DNA from: JBNKEI01 sp050288705
GTDB lineage: Bacteria; Myxococcota; Myxococcia; Myxococcales; UBA5297
Direction of reading: 5' to 3'
Assembly: GCA_050288705.1 (NCBI GenBank)
Contig: JBNKEI010000171.1
Span: forward strand, 1-12,775
Length of the DNA stretch: 12,775 nucleotides
The position numbers and the translations under genes were made by a program. The number at the start of each line of letters is the position of its first letter. Positions within the stretch are counted from its first letter, which is position 1. Below are positions 1 through 6,939 of this stretch, one piece after another. A model generated the notes under the pieces. That model saw only the letters and a program-made list of their open reading frames with translations, was not told the DNA's origin and ran no database searches.

Positions 1-430
1 TTAGAACCAATGGTCTGGAATCAATCTCTGCCCAGCGAGATAAGAGCTCAAAAAAGACTCCGACTGGATCCCATTTTGAAGCAAACTCGGTGTGAAGAGA
101 GTCCAGACGCAAATCTCCGACTCTTCGCGCTCCTGAAACAAGCTCGCGATTGATGGCCATGAACGCTTCCCTGGCGTTGTCTCGCGATGGTTGTCCGACT
201 TCGACATTGATATAGCAAGCACGATACTGGCCCTGAGCGTTGAGGTGTTTGACCAAGGCTTCCAAACAGGTCGTTTTGCCTGTCTGACGCGGGGCGTGGA
301 GGACGAAATACTTTCTCTGTTCAATCAACGACCGGATTTCGTGGAGATCGACACGGGAGAGAGGTTGTACGCAATAGTGCCAATCGGGATTAACTGGTCC
401 AGCAGTGTTGAAAAATCGTGGCGCGCTCAT
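1..430 (-). CDS. AAA-type ATP-binding protein, N-terminal part (runs off left edge)
   Basis: An ATG at 430 opens a minus-strand frame that stays open to base 1, giving about 143 residues; the C-terminus lies outside the window. It starts MSAPRFFNTAGPVNPDWHY and carries a Walker A-like P-loop, APRQTGKTT, at about residues 49-57. Next come 'YRACYINVEVGQ' and a mixed alpha/beta stretch. This N-terminus (FNTAGP, then a HY..pPL..R segment, then KYFVLHAPRQTGKTT) is the usual layout of a large family of uncharacterised AAA-like/ORC-CDC6-type ATPases, common in bacterial accessory DNA. Walker B and sensor residues are not in view, so activity cannot be judged. It follows the flagellar block on the same strand after a 109-base gap (431-539) in which I see no convincing terminator or promoter. 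Family assignment is good; cellular role is unknown. Confidence 0.8.
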   Translation of the reverse strand, partial: MSAPRFFNTAGPVNPDWHYCVQPLSRVDLHEIRSLIEQRKYFVLHAPRQTGKTTCLEALVKHLNAQGQYRACYINVEVGQPSRDNAREAFMAINRELVSGARRVGDLRLDSLHTEFASKWDPVGVFFELLSRWAEIDSRPLVL

Positions 431-539
431 GCGTAGGATTTTTACGTGGTGAGGGTGGATCGGGCAAGGTATCTTTAAGTCCGCTTGGTGATGAGATATT
501 TCACCCGGGTTTGATCAAAAAGTAGGCAATTTTAGAATG

Positions 540-2828
540 CTACAGCGCCCTACGAATATGCAAAGCGAGTCTGCGCAGCGCTACCGAGCGTGCGTACAGT
601 CGCATAAGCCCATTAACTGGTCGGCCGTCCATAGTCACCGAGACTTCTTTGGCGCTGATTATGCTTTGCGTTCCTGAAGGCAGCGATGACAATACTGCTT
701 GTGCTGCTGCGGTCCAGCTTAGTTGTTGCCCAGCTCCAAATGTTTCTCCTGCGCAACTAATTTGTAATCCAAAGGGGAATTCTCCTTGCACTTTAATGGA
801 TACTTTTGCATCCAGGCCCATAAATGAATATTTGCTAGTAACTCCATCTAATTCGCTTGCATAACGAATAGCTAATAGCATTGGTGACGTACCAGATCTT
901 AGTACGCTTTGCGCGTCGGATAAGTGCTGATCGATTAGTGCTAAGGGTACTTCTTCATGAAGCTGGTACCCATGGGGATCTACATATAATATGCTTGCAT
1001 AGTTTTCTCGTAATCGTACTACCTGGCAGGTAATGGTCATGCGGTTTCCAGAAAATGAACATTTACCTAAATTTTCTTCTGCGTAAGGTGACAGGTCAGG
1101 AGCTTCAGGATCAGGCGAACACAGCCGAGGTCGTGCTGCAAATCGCTTTAGTTTAAATCGTCTTATTTTTTGTGCTTCTAAATAATAAACTTCTCCTCCG
1201 GCTTCTAAGGCTAAAGGGGCGGTTCTGGTGTTTTGCTTACATAGTTGCGCTATTCGTAATAGTCGAGCTGCTGCAGGGTGTGCTTCGCCACTGGTTACCA
1301 ATGATTCTATTTGGGTGCCCCGAGTAGCTTCCCCTATTAGACGCCCAACCACCTGTTGGGGCGTAATCCTTTGTGCTGACGGTCTTCCTCCGGGCCGTAA
1401 TAGCACTGCCAAGGTTTCAGAAAATCCGAATGCTCGCTCTGGTCCTCGATTCATAGGGTCGTGAGGAGGCCCTACTGTGGCTGCTGGTTCAACTGCCAGT
1501 AATAGAGTTCGCTGTTCTGCTGGTTTGGAAAGTCGCTCTCCCAGTGTTCGCCACACAATGTCGTCTGAGGCTGGCGACTCTCCAATGGCTAGAGAAAGCA
1601 ATGACATTGCACGTACTTGCGCTTGCTCTAAGCTAACCCCTCTGCCGATGCAGGCGCCGGAAAAGTCATAGGACTCAAATGTTCGCCGTCCGATCTTGCG
1701 AATTTGCATTAAGGGGCCTGGTTTTCTTTTTCGACTATTCTTATAGATTTTCCCCAAATGCTCTAATAATACTTCTGGTAATCCTCGCGACAATATTTCT
1801 TGGTGCAACCATTGACGCTGGCTTTTTTTGATTTCATTGGGAGCGTTACGAACGGCGCTTAGGCCAGCCAGCGAAAGATTCCTTCCTAATTTTACTAATC
1901 TTGCAACGTCAACTGAAAAGGCTGAATCTGATCTTTCGCCTATTTCGGAAGCCGCCAAAGCTTTGGTGCGGGATGATTGCGAGGCTATTGCCAAAGTATG
2001 AAAAAGTAATTGAGCCATCTGGTTGTTTGTAGCGTGAGACAACCACAAAGCACAAAAAAGATCGGGGTCGGCCAGTTCTGCTGACTTCCAATGGCTTTCT
2101 AATGCTTGCTTTAATACTTCGGCAGGAACCGGAATTTTTGCTCCCGATAACAACAGCAATGCCAAAGCACAGCACGGAGAGGGAACGAGCTGCATAAGCC
2201 GCGGCAATTCTTTACTCTCTACAATTTGAGCAGAATTTTCTGGCCAAAAATCTTCAGGTAAAACGCCTGCTAGTAATGCTCCAAAAGGTAGTAGTCTTAG
2301 TAATGGGTTGGTTGCATGATCTAATTGATTCCTGTTAAGCACTATTGGTCGAATAGCAATATGACGTACTCGAAAAATGCTTTCAATGGTGGCTACTCGG
2401 CTTTCGACAATATGTTTTTCAGTACCCCCAATTTCCGGGATAGGAAGAATGTATACTTCTATGCCTTTGGTCGCACGAATAGCGAAAACGGCGGTAATCA
2501 GTTTTTTTCCGCGTTGCCTGGAAATGGGAGGGGGAAGATCAAAATAACGCGCTAGTCCACCCCAAGAGCGTCGCACCCAAACGTTTTCTATTCCTGGAGG
2601 TTCTCCTCGTAGATCTCCGGCAGGAAAGCTAGCGTGTAGCAGTGCCGGAAGAAAACGCAAACCCATGATTTCTTGCGACGCCAAAGATTGCTTTAGCCAG
2701 CGAGTTCGCCAACGCAAAACCGCGGTAAGTCTTTCCGGCGTTGCAAACGAAAAGGATTCTGGTTCATCTAGCGTTAGATCTTCAGAAATATCTTCAATTT
2801 CCCAAGGACCTTCGGTCCGTACACCCAT
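540..2828 (-). CDS. Hypothetical protein, distant class I adenylate cyclase-like, catalytic loop absent
   Basis: 762 residues, ATG at 2828 preceded by GGGGAGAGCTT, a good ribosome site. The gene starts 27 bases after flgL, so it is probably co-transcribed with it. I know no family with certainty. By eye, three stretches recall class I adenylate cyclases (CyaA): RFLPALLHASFP at about 58-69 (E. coli has LLPTLLHYHHP), FGALLAGVLPEDFWPE at about 182-197 (E. coli LYAQGVLTPNEW), and the last ~36 residues around EVSVTMDGRPVNGLMRLYAR (E. coli SVEVFCYSQHLRGLIRTR). Where CyaA has its catalytic GSxSS...SSDLD nucleotidyltransferase loop, this protein has only LITAVFAIRATKGIEVYIL (about 110-128), without the paired aspartates. 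If the relationship is real it is a non-catalytic or rewired member. There is no signal peptide or clear membrane helix. The N-terminal ~30 residues are acidic. Other explanations, including chance similarity in an uncharacterised family, remain open. Confidence 0.75.
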   Translation of the reverse strand: MGVRTEGPWEIEDISEDLTLDEPESFSFATPERLTAVLRWRTRWLKQSLASQEIMGLRFLPALLHASFPAGDLRGEPPGIENVWVRRSWGGLARYFDLPPPISRQRGKKLITAVFAIRATKGIEVYILPIPEIGGTEKHIVESRVATIESIFRVRHIAIRPIVLNRNQLDHATNPLLRLLPFGALLAGVLPEDFWPENSAQIVESKELPRLMQLVPSPCCALALLLLSGAKIPVPAEVLKQALESHWKSAELADPDLFCALWLSHATNNQMAQLLFHTLAIASQSSRTKALAASEIGERSDSAFSVDVARLVKLGRNLSLAGLSAVRNAPNEIKKSQRQWLHQEILSRGLPEVLLEHLGKIYKNSRKRKPGPLMQIRKIGRRTFESYDFSGACIGRGVSLEQAQVRAMSLLSLAIGESPASDDIVWRTLGERLSKPAEQRTLLLAVEPAATVGPPHDPMNRGPERAFGFSETLAVLLRPGGRPSAQRITPQQVVGRLIGEATRGTQIESLVTSGEAHPAAARLLRIAQLCKQNTRTAPLALEAGGEVYYLEAQKIRRFKLKRFAARPRLCSPDPEAPDLSPYAEENLGKCSFSGNRMTITCQVVRLRENYASILYVDPHGYQLHEEVPLALIDQHLSDAQSVLRSGTSPMLLAIRYASELDGVTSKYSFMGLDAKVSIKVQGEFPFGLQISCAGETFGAGQQLSWTAAAQAVLSSLPSGTQSIISAKEVSVTMDGRPVNGLMRLYARSVALRRLALHIRRAL

Positions 2829-2855
2829 AAGCTCTCCCCGCCGCGTGCGAGCTTG

Positions 2856-3752
2856 TCATCTTATTTTGTTAAGAAGAGTTAACTGAAAGCTTTGTGCCGA
2901 TGCCGTCAGCGCGGCGTCCAAAGCTCGCTGCGCCAAGGCCATGCGGCTGGCTGATTCGAATACGTCGGAATCAGCTTCCCGAGAAGCATTACCTTTTTCG
3001 GTGTCACGCGCTGTCCGGGCTGCCATATTCGCCGAATCCAAAACCGCCAGTATCGCCCCGGCACGCGCTCGCCCGTTTGCTGTTTGGGTAATGGCGGTGT
3101 CCAGCGGATCGAGGGTATCGCGAATTGTATCCACATCGTTTGACTCCAAGGCAGTAATTAATGATTGCACTGTAGCCAGAGCGTCTACTCCTCCTCCTAC
3201 TCCTTTAGCGACGATGTCTGCACGTACCGAAGCATCTTCCACCACCCCCGGAGCTATCTCCACGCGCCTTATCCCTTGGTCGCCATGGTATTGTCCTGCA
3301 TTATCAAAAGGGGGAGTGGAATCCAAGTTACCACCAAAAATATACCGATTATCCGCTCGGGTATTCAGCAAGGAAATGCTATGGCGAAATAGAGCCTTGA
3401 CTTCTTCGGCAGCAACTTCTCGCTGAGGGCCAGAATAGGTAGAGTTGGCGTACTGAATAGCAATTTCTCGGGATCGAGTTATTAATTCGGATAATCCTTC
3501 AAAAGCTTTGTCGGCGGCATTTAACTCGTCACTGGCGCGGCCGGTGGTGGCAACCAAAGCAGCAAAGCGGCTTTCGCTTATCCGATGACCGCTAAGCAAT
3601 CCGGCTGCCGCGGGATCATCCCCTGGATGCACTACGCGCATTCCACTGGAAACTTCGCTCGTAGCTTGCTGAGCTTTTTCCCGGCTTTTGCTGGTGCTTT
3701 TGGCCGCGTTGTTAAAAATCATGCGGTCGGTTACTCGCACTTGGTCCCTCAC
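2856..3752 (-). CDS. flgL: Flagellar hook-filament junction protein FlgL (HAP3)
   Basis: 298 residues from a GTG at 3752. FlgL is the second junction protein between hook and filament, exported by the flagellar type III system. It has the flagellin-like N-terminus VRVTDRMIFNNAAKS, then the SSGMRVVHPGDDPAAAGLLS segment (about 35-54) typical of FlgL and flagellins, a middle NTRADNRYIFGGNLDSTPPF motif, and a C-terminal helix ending ASAQSFQLTLLNKIR. It is slightly shorter than the E. coli protein (317). Its GTG overlaps the flgK stop (GTGA), which suggests coupled translation. A second in-frame GTG at 3740, preceded by GAGGG, would give the family-like start MRVTDRMIFNN and may be the true one. 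The C-terminus lies 27 bases before the next gene on the same strand. Confidence 0.95.
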   Translation of the reverse strand: MRDQVRVTDRMIFNNAAKSTSKSREKAQQATSEVSSGMRVVHPGDDPAAAGLLSGHRISESRFAALVATTGRASDELNAADKAFEGLSELITRSREIAIQYANSTYSGPQREVAAEEVKALFRHSISLLNTRADNRYIFGGNLDSTPPFDNAGQYHGDQGIRRVEIAPGVVEDASVRADIVAKGVGGGVDALATVQSLITALESNDVDTIRDTLDPLDTAITQTANGRARAGAILAVLDSANMAARTARDTEKGNASREADSDVFESASRMALAQRALDAALTASAQSFQLTLLNKIR

Positions 3753-5155
3753 TTAAGTTTCATAAGAGTTTCTAGCATTTCGTTGGTAGTGGTTATCACC
3801 TTGGCTACTGCTTCGAATGCTCTTTGCGCGCGGGTCATGTTTACTATTTCTTCGTCTATCGAAACCCCAGAAACAGATTCTCGCATGTTTAGGAGGTGGT
3901 CGCGAATAGACTCGCTATTTTCTTTATAAGCTTCGGCTCGCTGTACCGCTGTTCCATAGCCGCTAATTATTTGGCTGAGGGTGGCAGTGGCATCTTTTCC
4001 TCCACTTCCGGCCAGCGGAGCATTCTCTACATCTATGAGAGCAAATAACCGAGAAGCATCCCCGGGAACAGTATCGGCAGATGAAGCGGTAGCAATAAGG
4101 TCGGGATTAGCGCTTACTTGAGGGTTAACAGTTAAGTTTTTGGCGGCTTGGTGCGGGTCGGAGCCTACTTGAAATAGGTTGTGTCCGCTCGACTTATCTA
4201 ATGCGTAGGCCGAAGAATGGACGGCGTTTAATTCTTCTGCCATATCAAACGCCAAACGATCTACCGCATTGGCAGCATTTTTTAGTGCCCCGTCTCTAGC
4301 ATTCAAGAGGCCGCCAATTTTACCCCCCAGAGAAGACAGCGAAAATGGTCCGGTGCCATCGGACAAACTAATACCTACTTTTAGAAACCCATCGTTAGCG
4401 GGATCGGGCACGATTGAAAGTTGCCCGGCGCTAGTTTCGCTTACCAGGGCCATGCCATTTTCGATGGTCATGCTTATATCGCCTTGCGAATTAGGGACAG
4501 GAATGGCTCCAGTTTTTTCTGCAAGTTGATCGCGTAGCTTTGCCCTGGTATCGAGAAGGTCGTTAGGTTCAGCTCCAGTAGAACGAGCTTTGCGGATTTC
4601 TACATTCAATGCCGCCATCCGGGTGGCAAGGTCGTTTACCTCGTGAATTGCACCTTCAATTTCTTGATCGATGGCTGTGCGAGCACTGGTAATTCCGTCG
4701 GCAGTGCGATTAAAGGAAGAGGCTAGTCCACGGGCCCCATCAACTGCGTTCTGGCGTAATACGGTACTTCCCGGGTTTTGTGACAAAGCTCTCAGGCCAG
4801 AAAAAAAGTCTGCTAAGGCCGAGGTAAGGCCTCCAGCCATGTCGGGGTTAAGTACGTGAACCGTAGAGAGTGATTGCGCTTCGGAAGAGGCGCGTGCTGC
4901 CGAACCAATTGCTGAAGGAATTTGGCTTTCCACAAAACGATCGCGGGCCTGGCGAATGGTTTCTACGCGCACTCCGCGTCCGATATAGGCATTGGTAGTC
5001 GAGGTCGCGGGAATAACTGCTTCCAGCATTACTGACTGACGGGAATACCCGGGAGTATCTACGTTCTGCAGATTGTGGCTGGCGGTAGCAGTAGAAGCAC
5101 GGTGGGCGTCTAAACTGCTGGCGCCCTGAGAGAGAATGGAAAGCAAATCGGCCAT
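3749..5155 (-). CDS. flgK: Flagellar hook-associated protein FlgK (HAP1)
   Basis: 468 residues from an ATG at 5155. FlgK is the first hook-filament junction protein, a substrate of the flagellar export apparatus and of the chaperone FlgN. The N-terminus has the rod/hook-family signature ASHNLQNVDTPGYSRQ at residues 25-40. The C-terminal 40 residues (SGVSIDEEIVNMTRAQRAFE, then a helix ending MLETLMKLK) form the matching axial helix. The middle is shorter than in E. coli FlgK (547), a region that commonly varies in size. The start lies only 4 bases after the flgN stop and has no clear Shine-Dalgarno of its own, so translational coupling to flgN is likely. The stop overlaps the flgL start by 4 bases. 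Confidence 0.97.
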   Translation of the reverse strand: MADLLSILSQGASSLDAHRASTATASHNLQNVDTPGYSRQSVMLEAVIPATSTTNAYIGRGVRVETIRQARDRFVESQIPSAIGSAARASSEAQSLSTVHVLNPDMAGGLTSALADFFSGLRALSQNPGSTVLRQNAVDGARGLASSFNRTADGITSARTAIDQEIEGAIHEVNDLATRMAALNVEIRKARSTGAEPNDLLDTRAKLRDQLAEKTGAIPVPNSQGDISMTIENGMALVSETSAGQLSIVPDPANDGFLKVGISLSDGTGPFSLSSLGGKIGGLLNARDGALKNAANAVDRLAFDMAEELNAVHSSAYALDKSSGHNLFQVGSDPHQAAKNLTVNPQVSANPDLIATASSADTVPGDASRLFALIDVENAPLAGSGGKDATATLSQIISGYGTAVQRAEAYKENSESIRDHLLNMRESVSGVSIDEEIVNMTRAQRAFEAVAKVITTTNEMLETLMKLK

Positions 5156-5159
5156 AAGT

Positions 5160-5636
5160 TTAGGCAGTCATGGAATGGGTGTTGCGCACCCGCAAGGAAG
5201 AAAGGTTCAAGCCCCGGCGATCGTAGGCTTGCGGAGCAAATGAAAGAGCTTGCAAATAGCTTTCCACGCAAGACAAAGATCTTTCGGCAATGGCGCGATT
5301 GAGTTGATCAATTTCCGACAGAGCAGTGGAAAGAGAACGGATTTCCGCAAAAAGTTTGGAAAGCTTGGAGGCATCTTGGGGTGCTACTGCTGCTAGGTTT
5401 TCCAGGGTTAATTGAGTCAGCCCATTTTTCGAAGCAACTTCGGAGAGAGAATTGCCCAAGGCATGTTGCAAATGGGTAGCGTCGGCATTGAATTGGGCGC
5501 GCTTTTCGGCGCCATGAAACAATGCCGCGGCATTCAGTGTAGAGATGTGTCTTCTCTCTTCGCGAGCTCGCTCTACTTCTTGAGCCAGAGAGTCTCTTAA
5601 CTGAGTGGCATTGGCAATGGCTTCAGGAAGACCCAT
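5160..5636 (-). CDS. flgN: Flagellar export chaperone FlgN
   Basis: 158 residues, ATG at 5636 with an AGGACGGG ribosome site 2 bases upstream, 8 bases after the flgM stop. FlgN is a cytoplasmic chaperone that binds the C-termini of FlgK and FlgL and delivers them to the export gate. The protein is almost wholly helical, with an Arg/Glu-rich first helix (about 14-30). It ends with the AYDRRGLNLSS segment (about 137-147) resembling the conserved Y(D/N)xxG motif near the C-terminus of FlgN proteins. Sequence conservation in this family is low, so the call rests on helical character, size, the YDRRG motif and position between flgM and flgK, the usual place. Confidence 0.85.
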   Translation of the reverse strand: MGLPEAIANATQLRDSLAQEVERAREERRHISTLNAAALFHGAEKRAQFNADATHLQHALGNSLSEVASKNGLTQLTLENLAAVAPQDASKLSKLFAEIRSLSTALSEIDQLNRAIAERSLSCVESYLQALSFAPQAYDRRGLNLSSLRVRNTHSMTA

Positions 5637-5644
5637 AACCCGTC

Positions 5645-5950
5645 CTAGCGTTTTTTTAACATGGCGGTTAGTCGAGCGATTACTTCTGCGTCTTCTAGAA
5701 TTTGCTGTGCGATGCGCTGCGCATCCGGCTTGTAGGAACCTTGGCGCACCGCATTCGTAATGGCCTGAACTACACTGGCGCGAGAGGCAGAAGACGAAAC
5801 CTGTGCAGCACTAATCGTCCCTGAAAGGTCAGCGGATTGCGAAACCGTGACCTTCTCTTCGCGCTCAGTCTCAGGCTCTGAGCGAGTCGTCTTTTTTGAG
5901 CCTTCAATGAGGCCCAGGTTTCCTATTTGGCCGACGTCTTTGACTGTCAT
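5645..5950 (-). CDS. flgM: Anti-sigma-28 factor FlgM
   Basis: 101 residues from the ATG at 5950 (MTVKDVGQIGNLGL), chosen because GGAGG stands 9 bases upstream; starts farther upstream in the same frame lack such a site. FlgM binds the flagellar sigma factor FliA and is secreted once the hook is complete, releasing late-gene transcription. The N-terminal half is polar and low in order (EGSKKTTRSEPETEREEKVT), as in FlgM. The C-terminal half has the sigma-binding helices: RASVVQAITNAVRQGSYKPD, then QRIAQQILED. Size matches the family (E. coli 97). The gene ends in a run of seven A on the coding strand (ATG TTA AAA AAA CGC TAG). A 260-base gap upstream separates it from flgJ, so it probably begins a new transcription unit. 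Confidence 0.9.
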   Translation of the reverse strand: MTVKDVGQIGNLGLIEGSKKTTRSEPETEREEKVTVSQSADLSGTISAAQVSSSASRASVVQAITNAVRQGSYKPDAQRIAQQILEDAEVIARLTAMLKKR

Positions 5951-5959
5951 GTCCGACGT

Positions 5960-5964
5960 CCTCC
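5960..5964 (-). promoter_or_regulatory. Ribosome binding site that fixes the flgM start
   Basis: On the minus strand GGAGG stands 9 bases before the ATG at 5950. The upstream in-frame candidates at 5977 (TTG) and 5974 (ATG) have no comparable site, and would add eight or nine residues not expected in FlgM. Confidence 0.6.
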
Positions 5965-6074
5965 GGTGAAGCATCAAGTTACTTCCGCCCCACCATTTTC
6001 ATCGGCACATGTGGCATACCTAATAAGGGTTAAAGGCCGCGCTTACCAATTTTTTTCCAACACTCTAACGCAAA

Positions 6075-6090
6075 TGCAAGTATGGGCCCG
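6075..6090 (-). promoter_or_regulatory. Possible sigma-54 promoter for flgMNKL
   Basis: Minus strand CGGGCCCATACTTGCA has the invariant GG, exactly ten bases, then GC, and a perfect TTGCA at the -12 element; the -24 element (CGG rather than TGG) is weaker. It lies about 125 bases upstream of flgM, in the only sizeable gap of the flagellar block. Many non-enteric bacteria use sigma-54 for flagellar genes. One match of this length can arise by chance, and it overlaps an inverted repeat. Confidence 0.25.
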
Positions 6091-6098
6091 AGCGGGCC
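6085..6098. repeat. GC-rich inverted repeat in the flgJ-flgM gap
   Basis: GGCCCG-AG-CGGGCC is a perfect 6-base-pair inverted repeat with a 2-base centre. No T-run follows on either strand, so it is not an ordinary intrinsic terminator. It overlaps the possible sigma-54 element, so it could be a protein-binding site or an RNA stem in the leader. Confidence 0.45.
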
Positions 6099-6162
6099 TT
6101 CCGTCGAAAACGTGGTTATTGAGGGGGGTCATTTACGGCGTTGAGGTCAGGTTAGACTCTTA

Positions 6163-6178
6163 CCCCTTTTAAAGGGGG
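6163..6178. repeat. Palindrome CCCCTTTTAAAGGGGG between flgJ and flgM
   Basis: Nearly perfect palindrome (CCCCTTT / AAAGGGG about one base). No U-tract follows on the minus strand, so a terminator after flgJ is not supported. A binding site for a dimeric regulator or an RNA-processing stem are both possible. Confidence 0.4.
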
Positions 6179-6200
6179 AATCTTCCTGGCGGGATTTTTT

Positions 6201-6216
6201 AACTAGCTGTCTAGTT
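6201..6216. repeat. Inverted repeat over the flgJ stop codon
   Basis: AACTAG-CTGT-CTAGTT is a 6-base-pair inverted repeat with a 4-base loop, flanked on the plus strand by seven T at 6194-6200. On the flgJ transcript the stem contains the flgJ TAG and is followed by A, not U. It therefore does not fit a terminator for flgJ; it may be a 3' RNA stem. Confidence 0.4.
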
Positions 6217-6939
6217 ATCGGCATGACCGAACATTTCGTTAAGCATACGTTGGGGCTCAACCGGTCGGTTATCTACTCTTACCTCAAGGTGTAAATGCGG
6301 ACCGGTAGCTCTTCCGGTTTTTCCCACTCGCGCAATGGGTTGGCCCTTACGAACATGTTCTCCGCTCTGGACCAGTAGTTCGGTGGCGTGACCGTACACG
6401 GTGCTAAAGCTTCTATGATTGAGCTCCAGTGCCAACCCGTAATTGCCACGTTCTCCAGCGCGAAAGACTACTCCATCGGCTGGTGCGTATATTAATGTTC
6501 CCTCGGGCGCAGCAATATCGACCCCGGAATGCATGGTCGCCGTTCCAGTGAAAGGATCGCTGCGCATTCCAAAACTGCTGGAGATTCGGCCGCCAGGTAC
6601 AATTTGGGAAAGCACGCAGTTTTCAGAATCTTTTCCGGAATGTGGTACAGGAAAAGGTAACGCAGGAGAAGGAGTCACCGGCGCAGCTTTTCCGGGCATC
6701 ACCGCATTAAGGCAAGACGCCAGACCCATTTCTTGAGAATGGGCTACTGCTTCCGCTAAAGTTTCCGCAAAAATATCACCATAAAGGGAAGCTCCAGGGG
6801 TAGAACCGCCTCGGAAAGCTCCACTCGATTGTATTAACTGCTTTATAACCAAGGCTTCCAACTCTTGGGCTGCTTGTTCCCAGGCATCTTGACGATTACC
6901 GATTCTTAACTGAGTCGGGGAGGGGTTAAGAATACCCAT
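6211..6939 (-). CDS. flgJ: FlgJ-like rod-binding protein fused to an M23 metallopeptidase
   Basis: 242 residues, ATG at 6939 with GGAGGTG 6 bases upstream inside the end of flgI; the genes abut. Residues ~18-80 match the FlgJ rod-binding domain (AAQELEALVIKQLIQSSGAF, then YGDIFAETLAEAVAHSQEMG). After a Pro-rich linker (~83-100), residues ~115-232 form an M23/LytM-type peptidase: HSGVD supplies zinc ligands His137 and Asp141, YGH gives His184, and GPHLHLE gives His215 and zinc ligand His217, so the active site looks complete. The known family splits into single-domain rod-binding FlgJ and two-domain FlgJ with a C-terminal glucosaminidase; here an endopeptidase takes the glucosaminidase place. 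It would cap the growing rod and open peptidoglycan cross-links in the periplasm. No Sec signal peptide is visible, consistent with export through the flagellar channel. Confidence 0.9.
   Translation of the reverse strand: MGILNPSPTQLRIGNRQDAWEQAAQELEALVIKQLIQSSGAFRGGSTPGASLYGDIFAETLAEAVAHSQEMGLASCLNAVMPGKAAPVTPSPALPFPVPHSGKDSENCVLSQIVPGGRISSSFGMRSDPFTGTATMHSGVDIAAPEGTLIYAPADGVVFRAGERGNYGLALELNHRSFSTVYGHATELLVQSGEHVRKGQPIARVGKTGRATGPHLHLEVRVDNRPVEPQRMLNEMFGHADN

Noticed and set aside
191..436. Plus-strand open frame with an apparent start at 191
   Set aside because: It is antisense to the AAA-type ATPase frame, which has a recognisable P-loop; the plus-strand product has no motif.
5999..6006. 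Sigma-28-like -10 (GCCGATGA) as a stand-alone promoter call
   Set aside because: No -35 resembling TAAAGTTT at the required spacing; kept only as a remark in the findings.
6194..6216. Intrinsic terminator at the end of flgJ
   Set aside because: The T-run precedes the stem on the plus strand and becomes an A-run after the stem on the flgJ transcript, the wrong arrangement for either strand's termination of flgJ.
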